NCBI RefSeq assembly: GCF_007830295.1
Contig: NZ_VLKC01000002.1
Span: forward strand, 4,757,157 to 4,821,156
Source of the DNA: Sporomusa sp. KB1
GTDB taxonomy: Bacteria; Bacillota; Negativicutes; Sporomusales; Sporomusaceae
Reading direction: 5' to 3'
DNA length: 64,000 nt
Part shown: piece by piece, positions 37,501 to 45,300 of the stretch
How the letters are laid out: every line of letters starts with the position of its first letter
Numbering within the stretch: position 1 is the first letter of the stretch
The notes under the pieces: model-generated
Database searches by the model: none
Told to the model about the DNA's origin: nothing
Seen by the model: only the letters and a program-made list of their open reading frames with translations
Translations under genes and position numbers: made by a program

Positions 37501-38113
37501 CATAAATTCCGGCCAGATAGTAGCCTGTCGATTGGTTGTTCAGCGTCAGCTTGCCGACATTGTCAAATGTAATACTTACCGGTTTCTCCACATAAAGCGG
37601 CGTACTGGAGATATAGGCACCGACAGTTGGTCTGGCCGGGTCAATCTGGCCTATGCCGGTGTCAACAACATGGTTGACAGTCAAATTATGCCCGTTAAGA
37701 TTAAACAGCATATTGTGGTATTCACCGCTCTTTACGTTCGGGGCCGTCGGACCACCGGGCTGAATAGTGCTGATATAGCCCTGATTGTCTGCTGTTATCC
37801 CCATGGCAGCCAGTTCCTGCCAGGTATAACTGTTGTTGATCATCGTGTTTTCCGTAAAGGTATACCTGACTGTGTCAGCAGCTTCGTCGAATACCGCCTT
37901 ACCCGGCAATACCTTATTATCCTCGGTAACATTGCTGGTTACTTTGCCGGTGTATTCCGCGGCCTGCGCTCCCGGCAGATACGTGCCGCAGAGCAATCCC
38001 AGCGCAACCGCTGCTGCCAGCTTCTTTTGTAATTTTCTGCGTTTTAATACTTTCAGCCAATTACCACTCAACGTAAACATCTCCTCTACAAGTATTTCTT
38101 CTGTCTTTGGCAC
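31580..38113 (-). CDS. Giant autotransporter 2 (type Va)
   Basis: A 2177-residue surface protein. GTG start behind GAGAGGAG. A long basic signal region (KVLKRRKLQKKLAAAVALGL, cleavage after AQA near 51) is followed by a repeat-rich beta-helix passenger (about 52-1870). A 300-residue beta-barrel (about 1875-2177) ends in Phe, as the BAM machinery requires. A junction module recurs along the passenger (ANKLFYTGYITGERNLTGK, then EIMEGL/IAEGL) and resembles the one in autotransporter 1, so the two are paralogues. It is more GC-rich than its surroundings. A terminator follows. The ligand is unknown. Confidence 0.92.
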   Translation of the reverse strand: MPKTEEILVEEMFTLSGNWLKVLKRRKLQKKLAAAVALGLLCGTYLPGAQAAEYTGKVTSNVTEDNKVLPGKAVFDEAADTVRYTFTENTMINNSYTWQELAAMGITADNQGYISTIQPGGPTAPNVKSGEYHNMLFNLNGHNLTVNHVVDTGIGQIDPARPTVGAYISSTPLYVEKPVSITFDNVGKLTLNNQSTGYYLAGIYAGYYRGLGTEEKELAAGRPAIIINNAGGWDNAVTVTAGGGQYSENITGVKIFNRGELIIKGYADFAKDTKDAQGKILSTKYFGLDVNTMGNRVETSAHLSLGGGRWGTIYGYGNSLLELNTVKDSAGNVTATNNDVMMVGDIQTKAAYSTDITTVNLGLTTKDSFWQGATNAGTDNQVENLFIQNGGSWINNAARVSNIIKLHGGTTADTAGVLKFSNTTAGASIDKYDGHVVAMYAHADATPSTMLGGNITIKSAAAGSEITLQTGSNGIDVTNHAIVSGVFDSLANKLFYTGYITGERNLTGKVKIAEGLTTESAEKAIGDIWYDPANGQGNYIQQAVTDYTTTLTGTAADLPYIAGGVYYANGDIRSKKATSISVADAPAIDVGKNIDLVIDMLGSNWNIAAASDQNEITAVAVDNNGSLTVNNMGTVTVGANGRNAVGFYAGIGTGGAVADKASITIKNKNTPIIFTGDPNYAYTAVKAGKQGNITIGAPIQLAGELQNSVNSTVFDADGGTIAYNGRVKNILKTNGYLVKASNGATVRLGDLNYGAATELRGDILISKGTSTADNLTNVFLNVNKMQTWTGSAGGDGIFEMRMGTSGTTADFGGTWYNRWLNGSQADTRVSELTVGSTMPSSIYQQNAGKLYLDKVSDGVLNIYYEHAQDNVANFAAGDTVIGHGETNSGNKTELTLKTDSTGIDMNNKTQVNSVLQALAKKLTYTGYASGERDVNGHAEIMEGLLNSSAKLAGGLIGFNETTGQGFYAPQTANSFTTAITGGTDEEYALHGVKSGSDYLFKEDTTINTVYDKNGAVYAAVDVGAGKTVTMKTDGNLLKVQSSATVADAGTGYAAGINVRKGGTLTANNGNLLITAGGNVKDVYGIYADGDPAAAAGDMVTITQKTMNGGFNDGNVLKITGTAGEGGKFTAIKANNNAGITITSKLKIDAQAGIGIVADNGSNVDISVAVDTYNADKQSSYLDATGGIAITAGKNSKVTLSNLKTGDYVKGDIYTDIAGEGGRVDLALSSNTHWTGGAQGQGIFNLSLSSALALWTNQWQQGSGDTHVTLLKGPSNSYAGFGVIYQKNSGKLEVDSFAGITAVHYDHDGTDPTKLTGGDAVIKSSVSGAGYSKNNVVFVRTDTAGIDLSNTLQVNKILNALANKLYYTDAIQGGSSGGYSLIGSAAITETVTGGSKTDLGVRSGAIAFNTKTGQGYYYYAAPEQVATEFGSTLTGHNQIRDSKTTDYEYAQGGVIDSEGNYAFKTAGTAVANKIAVDDVDTVTIGSGESAITAVSGIAAQDAGIKATAENTLDVTAKATEAGKAAISVYTAAGRTADLSADNLALTASSEKGNAYGIYNEGTATIAKNLSVQSTGTGILAASGNVKVDGHTIINAGGIGVQAGATGVVQLASAEIKSGEGKAAIDAAGGSILLNTGETGQAVVAGDIIASSGGTVDVSFNNSDASFHGNIINDSSTVNMKLKNGAVWTNTAKDSGNASAVINSFTGGDSKANAGIIKQENSNKITINNYSGSAKFIYAHDENDPANILGGGVVIGTATQGSTISLVTDYKGIGAGNEAVLSVFEAMANKVTYEEAVKNNLTAALADSSNSGKLSGTLEIAEGLLTSSAALKTSDLSFDNQGKGHVGGTVLDVDPATGNTTEHTPEITYGNKQTAMMRGAKSAMVSSALVWRAENNDVLKRLGDLRLDPKAEEGLWVKMGGGKTSYEQDNTEFKTDFKTYQLGYDKTVGKAGWRLGAAVSYLKGDSTYEAGSGDNRSTSLSLYGSWLGEKGRYADIILRGSKVKADYTVYNDYGYKLNGEYDTTGMAASAEYGQRIKTGSKGFYYEPQVELTYSRLGSDSYGAHSDYLNGTALQVKQDSFDSLIGRVGIGAGIQNERGSAFVKVSLLHEFLGDFDTSYSAAGEQSKGTSVDFGGTWVNLQLGGTTKLSNNSYAYATFEKSFSGDVKTDWRVDGGFRFTF

Positions 38114-38256
38114 TTAACCGGCTCCTCTCACCCCCTTGTAAAAGCACTTTGCTAAAAGCCAAAAGAGCACCAGTTCGCACCTTCACAGGGTGGCAAAAGC
38201 ATAGTACCTAGTTCTATATTCAATTGTTAGCAAGCCTGGTTATTTCCTTACCGTTA

Positions 38257-38682
38257 TTACTTTTGCAAGGCTTTGACAACTTCACCTGTCAGGTCTTTGC
38301 CGCCAAACAGCATAGCGTTGCTGTTCACAACATTTTTGATGCCATTATCTTTGGCCACTTTGGCAATGGTATTTTGAATTTGCTGCTGAACAGGCGCCAT
38401 TGTGCTTTGTTCGAATTTTGCATACTCTTGGGAGAGATTGGTACTCAGTGTATTTTTGTCGCTATCCGGCATATCTTTGGCTTGTTCATTGTATTGATTC
38501 TGCAACCTGACTTTTTCGTCACTGATTTTCTGTAGAATATCTTTGATGCCAGGATAGTTTTGCAGCACATTCGGCACATTCACAAAACCAACCAGAGAAC
38601 TTTGCTCTGCCGCTAAGGCAGTGGAAGCAAAACCTGACATCAGCAGTAGCAGGCATATGAAAGCTATCAATTTCTTTTTCAT
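38257..38682 (-). CDS. OmpH/Skp-family periplasmic chaperone-like protein
   Basis: A 141-residue protein with a clear signal peptide (KKKLIAFICLLLLMSGFAS, cleavage near ALAAE). The OmpH/Skp region has the VGFVNVPNVLQNYPG start and a coiled-coil body. Skp-type chaperones escort unfolded outer-membrane proteins. Placed between two giant autotransporters, it may be a dedicated chaperone for them. AGAGGAA precedes the ATG. Somewhat short for Skp (about 160). Confidence 0.88.
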   Translation of the reverse strand: MKKKLIAFICLLLLMSGFASTALAAEQSSLVGFVNVPNVLQNYPGIKDILQKISDEKVRLQNQYNEQAKDMPDSDKNTLSTNLSQEYAKFEQSTMAPVQQQIQNTIAKVAKDNGIKNVVNSNAMLFGGKDLTGEVVKALQK

Positions 38683-38763
38683 GATTATTCCTCTTTTCCC
38701 AAGTTTTATCTTTTGCGGCGAGTTAAGACTCCCGCCTCTGCAGGCAGCGTTTGTTCAGGAAGG

Positions 38764-38816
38764 GTAGACTCCCCGCCTGAACCCGCCGATGTTTCAGCTA
38801 TGTTGAAATAAGTTCA
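38764..38816. repeat. Copy 2 of the 50-nt intergenic motif
   Basis: It matches 8481-8530, with TTTCAG-ctatg-TTGAAA, ACTCC, CCTGAA and AGTTCA in the same order. It lies between the YbjN-like and OmpH-like genes. On the minus strand an extra hairpin (GTTCAGG/CCTGAAC) forms next to it. Confidence 0.6.
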
Positions 38817-38830
38817 CTGTCTTGGTTTAG

Positions 38831-39295
38831 TTATTTTTCATCCCATATTCGGCTCATAAATTTAGGGTATTCACTCTCCAGGAATTTCAAAGTTTCTCCC
38901 AAAATGGCATTAATCAAGTCCGGATCAAACTTATCATCCTTGGCAGTCAGGCAGGCATTCAGCAATACGTCGCCGTCTGGCGAAACGACGAATTTAAATA
39001 ACCGGTAATTGTTGTTTATTTCATTGAGAAAAGGCGCAATTTTCAGGAATTTTTCACCTTGGGCCACTCCTGTCGCGATCTGAACCTGCAGTAAGGTATA
39101 GACGCTGGTATCAATAAGAATGGCAAAGGGCAGGGTTTGACCCTTAACCTGCATATGGCTGCGGAAAATTGCGGTCTGCTCCTCATTTTCCATTTCTTGT
39201 AAAGCAAAGCATTCAATTTTATTTGCTGCTAAAAACTCCCTCATTTTTATTGTTTTTGCATTCATAACTTCGTCTTTTTCTTGGTCGCTTCCCAT
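38831..39295 (-). CDS. YbjN-like protein
   Basis: A 154-residue cytoplasmic protein. The ATG at 39295 follows AAGGAG; a longer frame to 39364 lacks a site. The fold pattern (an FALQEMENEEQTAIFRSHMQ strand, a helix LKIAPFLNEINNNYRLFKFV, then a beta segment SPDGDVLLNACL and a final helix) resembles YbjN/type III-chaperone-like proteins. These are often linked to envelope or secretion genes. It sits between autotransporter 1 and the OmpH-like gene. Confidence 0.7.
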   Translation of the reverse strand: MGSDQEKDEVMNAKTIKMREFLAANKIECFALQEMENEEQTAIFRSHMQVKGQTLPFAILIDTSVYTLLQVQIATGVAQGEKFLKIAPFLNEINNNYRLFKFVVSPDGDVLLNACLTAKDDKFDPDLINAILGETLKFLESEYPKFMSRIWDEK

Positions 39296-39380
39296 TTTCA
39301 CAGACTCCTTTACTATGTTATTTTTTATTATTATTGAGGATAGCCTTTGAGCGGCCATCCTCAATTTTTAAGAGAGTTAC

Positions 39381-42300
39381 TTAGAAGGTCCACCGCAAAC
39401 CTGTGTCAATCCGCCATTTGTTGGTCACATCGGCATTGAAGGTTTTTTCGTAGGTTGCATAAAGATAGGAATTTTCACTAAGTCTAGTGCTGCCGCCCAG
39501 TTGCATTTCATACCAGGTATCGCCGAAATCAATTTTCGTGCTGCCTGTTGGCTCCCCTTCGGCTGCGTAATTCGTGGTAAATTTACCGGCAAATTCATGA
39601 GCAAGGGCAAATCTGGCAAAAATATTGCCAGTCTTCGTTTTCTGACCAATACCTACGCTGAGCTTACCGATGGCGCTGTTAAAGCCATCCTGGCTTACGG
39701 ACATATCCCTGGCAAGTCCCTGCGAGTCAAGGAAATCACTGTGCGCCTTATAATCCTTACCCTGTATCCTGCCTAAAGTCAGTTTGACACCAGGATCAAA
39801 GTAAACACCATTGCCTGCTTCGATATGCCGGCCATATTCGGCACTTACAGAAACGCCCCAGGTCTTATAGTCACCGTCCAGCTTATGCCCGAAATCATTG
39901 TAGACAGTATAATCATTTTTCAGGCTGCTGCCTTTAACCTGTACATCAAGGTAGTGGCCGCGGCTTCCCTGCCACGTTCCGTACAGGGAAAGGCTGGTTG
40001 CCGAATTGTCGCCTTCCCCGCCCAGTGAATAATTGCTCGAGCCATCGTTATAGCTTACAGCGGCGCCAACTGTCCAGTCGTTGGCTATCTGCCGGTCAAA
40101 GCCCAGCTGGTAGGCTTTATAGGAAGTTTCAAATTCTGTATTCTGCTCGTTAACCTCTGATTTCCCATTGTAATACCTGGCCCAGATTCCTTTTCCTTCA
40201 CCGCCCAGGCGCAGGTCGCCCATTCTTTGCATAACATCGGCATTCTCACTGCGCCACAGCATCGCCGAGGAGGCCATTGCCGATTTAGCGCCTCGCATCA
40301 TGGCAGTTTCTGTAGAACCATAGATTACCTCAGAGCCACCGGTTGTAATGACAGAACCCGGTTGGAGCGATGCCTGTCCGTCAGTGGAACTATAATTAAT
40401 TGTGCCTGTAGCCCTGCCAGCCGCAGAAGCTGTCAACCCTTCGGCGATTTGCACATAGCCGCTGAGGTTATTCTCGCCACCGGCATAATTGGCATAATTG
40501 AGTTTTGCCGCCAAAGCAGCAAGTACAGCGTCAATTGCGGTATCATTGCTCAAATCAATCCCGCTTCTGTCCGTACGCAGGGTAATCGAAGAATTCTCCT
40601 CAGCGTGTTTGATGGTGGTATTGCCGCCCAAAATGCTGGCAGGTGCAGCTGTGTCATGTTTATAGAGGAATATTGTACTGCCACTGTAATTGTCAATGGT
40701 CACATGGCCGGCATTGCCACTGGTCATATCGACTACCCCGCCATTAGTGCCGGCAGCCGCCAAGGTTTTGGCAGCGCTGCTGCTGCCGCTGGTCAGGCTG
40801 CTGATTGTGCTGTCCCCGGTAACGATCCATTTGGCACCATTCTGCATGTCGAGTGCAAAATTCTTGCCCGTGTTATACCCTGTCCAGGTTGCGCCGTCTT
40901 TCATGTACAGGTTGACATTGCCGCCGTTGGTAGTATAGTTGCCGGTCCAGGAAGAATCGGCAGTGCCCAGCCCAACTGTAATCAAACCGTTGGTGCCCAT
41001 GCCGCCGCGGGTAGAAAAGTCGCCTTCGATAACGGTTTTATTGTCACCTGCTCCGGTTATGTTGCCGCTACTGTCTTTGCTGACATTAACCTGTACTGTG
41101 CCGGTATTGGCGCTTACAAATTCGCCATAGGCCCTGATAGCATAGGCCGCTCCGTTAACAGCCTTAATTGTGCCGCCGCCAATGCTGATGTCGGAGGCTA
41201 CGGCACTGACAGCTTCGTTCGCGCCTTTGCCGTCGGTCATATCGCCGTCGGCTAAAACGTCTACCAGACCATCAATCGTGATGCTTGACCGCTTTCCGTC
41301 TGCGCCATTCATCGATTTGATAACCGCTCCGTTAGCCTTGGCCGTGGTGTCAGCTCTTACCGTCAGCACCTTGCCTGCAAGATCATCACCGCCGTTATGA
41401 ATGACAATCTGACCGCCGCCGTTGACAAACACGGCTGCTGTCTGGCCGCCGCCCGTACTCTCGGCATTAACAGAAATCTTGCCGGCATTATTAATTTCCA
41501 CTTTGCCGTCACCGATAGCGGTAATGCCGGTCGTATGGGTATCACTGACGGTATTAATTACCAGGTTTTTATTGTTCAGATCGATGCTGACTGCAATACC
41601 CGCGCTGCTGCCGGATACTGCGGAGCTGATCTGTGACAGCCAGGGCCCGCCGGCAATTAAATTCTTTCCAGCCGTAATTGTTGTCGTATCCTTGCTGAAG
41701 CTATAGCTGCCATCCGCTTTCAGTACGCCGGCCTTCTTGTATTCTTTATCGGTAGTCCAATCGCTGGTAATAGCAGTCGTAAAGTTTGCTGTCGTTTGGC
41801 TGTCAGGATAGTCAACGCCGGGAGTAACGGTGGTTTTATCCAGCCCGCCCTGACCAGTTGTACCATCAAATACCATAGTACCGGTCTGCTTGGTAATCGA
41901 GGCAGCAGTCAGGCCTTCGGCAATCTGCACATAGCCGCTGAGATTCCTTTCGGCTGTTGTGTAATTGGTGTAATATAGCTTCTTCGCCAATGCGTCAAGT
42001 ACAGAATTAATGGTAGTATCATCTTCCAGGTCAATACCGCTGCTGTCTGTACGCAAGGTAATGGAAGAATCTGCTGCCGCATGCTTAATGGTTGTATCGC
42101 CGCCAAGAATAGTTGTCGGCATAGTTGCATCATGGTTATAGAGCACCGTAGTACTGCCGCTATAGTTATCAATTACAACATTGCCGGCACCGGCCATGGT
42201 CATATCGATATACCCGGTTTTGCCAGTGCCGGTGCTGCCGGTAAAGTATTTTATCTTGCTGTTATCAGCGGCAGTGTTGGTATTGTGCCAGACAGCGTCA

Positions 42301-45300
42301 TCACTTACATGTAAAGCGAATTCATCACCGAGGTTATAACCGTTCCAGGTTGCACCACTGGCCATAGTTACATTCATCGTGCCCTTGGTATAGCCGGTCC
42401 AGTTAGCTCCGTTCGACATAAACAAGTTAACATTGCCTAATTGTCCCTGTGTTACACCATAACCGGTAATGTCGGTATAATCACCTTTCCAGTAGGAATC
42501 TGCCGTACTCAGGCCGATGCTGACCCTGCCTTTCGTCCCCATACCGCCATTGGTAACAATATTCCCCTCAATAACAGTCTTGTTTTTCCCGGCGCCGATA
42601 ACATTGTCGCCGCTATCTTTGACAACATTGACATTAACCGTACCGTAATTATTGGAAACGAACTCGCCATAAGCGCGGATGGCGCACCAGGCGTCATTAA
42701 TGGCCTTGATGCTGCCGCCGCCAATATCAATTGTTGAGGCCACCGCGCTGATCGCTTCGTTGGCACCTTTGCCGTCAGTAGTGTCGCCATCTGCCACCAC
42801 GTCAACAAGCCCGTCAATTACGATGCTGGATTCCTTGCCGCTAACACCGTTCATTGCTTTGATCACCGCACCATTGGCTTTTGCCGTAGTATCGGCTCTT
42901 AAAGTAAGGACCTTGTCCCGGGAATTGTCACCGCCGTTATGGATAACGATATGTCCGCCGCCGTTCGCATACAGGGCGGCTGTCTGTCCGCCTTTCGTAC
43001 TCTCGGCCTGAATGGTAATCTTGCCGGCATTATTAATTTCCACCTTACCGTCGCCAATAGCCGTAATGCCGGTAGTATGGGTATCAGTAACCGTATTGAT
43101 CGCCAGTTCCTTGTTATGCAGATCGATGCTGACGGATTTATCCGCCGTACTGCCGGATATCGCCGAACTGATTTGAGGCATCCAGGCGCCGGCGGCAATC
43201 AGATGCTTAGCCGGCGTAAGCGTTGTCTTGTCTTTAGTGAACACATAGCTGCCGTTGTCTGTCCTTACGCCGGCGGCTACGTATTCCGTATCGGCTGTCC
43301 CATCGCCGGTAATAGCCGTTATAAATTCGGTTTTATTCTGGGAATCAGGAATATCTACCGCTGGCGTATACTCATACTGTCCCTGGCCGCTGTCAGCCTT
43401 ATAGGCAATGTCGCCGACCTTCATGCTGGCCGATTGTGCTGTCAGTCCTTCCGCGATCTCAACCTTGCCGGTGAGGTTTCTTTCACCCGTGGTATACGCG
43501 GTATAGTAGAGCTTATTGGCAAGCGCATTCAAGGTAGCGCTGACCAGATTCTTATCCGCCGCCAGGGTTGAAGCAGTATTCAAACCGGCGTTATTGGTAC
43601 GCAACGTAATGTTGCTGCCTGCTGCCGCGCTGGTAATCTTTACGTCGCCGCCGATAATCGTTGTTGGCGCAGTGCCGTCATGACTGTACAATACCGTCGT
43701 ATACCCACTGTAATTATCAACAATAATTGGATTGCTATCGTTTTGGAAGATTACGCCCTGCTTGGCCGTATTTGTGCCACCGGCCAGTTTGTTAATGTGA
43801 CTGCCAGTGAAAGTGGTAGCTTTAGAAGTACTCGTATTGTTCCAGACAGCACCCTCATGCAAGTAGAGGTTTGCCGTGCCGCCATTGCGATTGTCCACCA
43901 CCCCGGTTAACGCGGATGCCGCACTGCCCAGGCCCAGATTTACAGCGCCGTCTTTCAACAGGTAAATATTGCCCGCAATGGTTACGTCGCCGCCGCTGGC
44001 ATCAGTAGCCGCCGTATTCATCCCCATAGTGAAGGTGCCGGCCGCGATGTGCAGGGCATTGAATTCGTCTTCGGTGCTTGCCGGGGTAACAATACTGCCG
44101 CTGGCAAGGGTTACTTTGTTATTTTTGCTGCCGCTCATCTCCACGCCGGTACCTTTAACAGCAATATCCGCTTTACCGGTAACTGTTACTTCACTACCGG
44201 TAGTGCTATTATCCAGGTAGATGCCTTTGGCCTGATAGGCAGGCGTGCCGGAACCGCTCTTCTGTGCAGTAGACACTCCATAGGCATTATCGCCTGCGCC
44301 AGTGCCTTTCATAGCAAGGTCGCCGTTAACGGTTACTTTTGACCCGCCATTAGAAACATAAATCCCATAGGCATTGCCGCCGGCAGTATCCTTGGCATTA
44401 CTATTGACATTCCCGGTAATAACCGCCTCGCCGCCGTTATTGACAAAGATACCTGCTGCCGTTTTTCCTGCCGACGTACTGGTAGTTGTCAGACTATCCA
44501 CCGTCAGATTAAGTTTTTTATTGGTATAAATGCCAATCGCCTGATTGCCCGCAGCTGCAGTTGCAGCAGCTATACGTAACGATTTCCCGGCGCCATTGAC
44601 GGTAATATCGCCGCCATTGCCTACGATACCGGCAACTGCTTTGCTATCGCCGATGCTGCCGCCGGTCACATCGCCATCATCAACAGTAATCGTACTGTCC
44701 TTGGTAAAGACATAGGCGCCATCTTTCCATACTCCACCGTTTACATATTCATTATTAGTACCTTTTATGCCGGTCAGACTGGTGATAAATGCGGTAGTAA
44801 TCTGTTCTACCGGTGGCTGTGGGCTGCTGCTTGTATAACTTCCCTGACCATTTGTCTGGCTGAAAGTTACGCCGCCGACATATTTCGCCGCCGACTGGGC
44901 TGTCAAGCCTTCGGCAATCTCGACTTTGCCGGTCAGATTGCGTTCACCGGTAGTGTAAGCGTTGTAATACAGCTTATTAGCCAAGGCATTCAGCACATTA
45001 TTCTGAATTTCACTGGTGCTCATGTTGGTATCATAATCGGTACGCAGCGTGATATTGCCGCCTGTTGCCGCACTGCCAATTTTTATGGCGCCGCCGAGAA
45101 TTGTTGTCGGGGTAGTTGCATCATGGTTATACAATACGGTAGTATAACCGCTGTAATTATCAATCGTAAGATCATTGCCGGCTGCTTTTTGGACAATCAC
45201 ACCAGCCTTGCTCGCGCTTGTGCCGCCTGTTAATTTCGTAATGCGGCTGGCGCCGTTATTGCCGACATCTTCATTATCCTGGGCATATCTGGTATTATTG

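Noticed and set aside
31796..38117. Many long plus-strand open frames opposite autotransporter 2 (for example 31796-32476 and 37532-38032)
   Set aside because: They mirror the repeat-rich, GC-richer coding strand; they lack ribosome sites and protein-like families.
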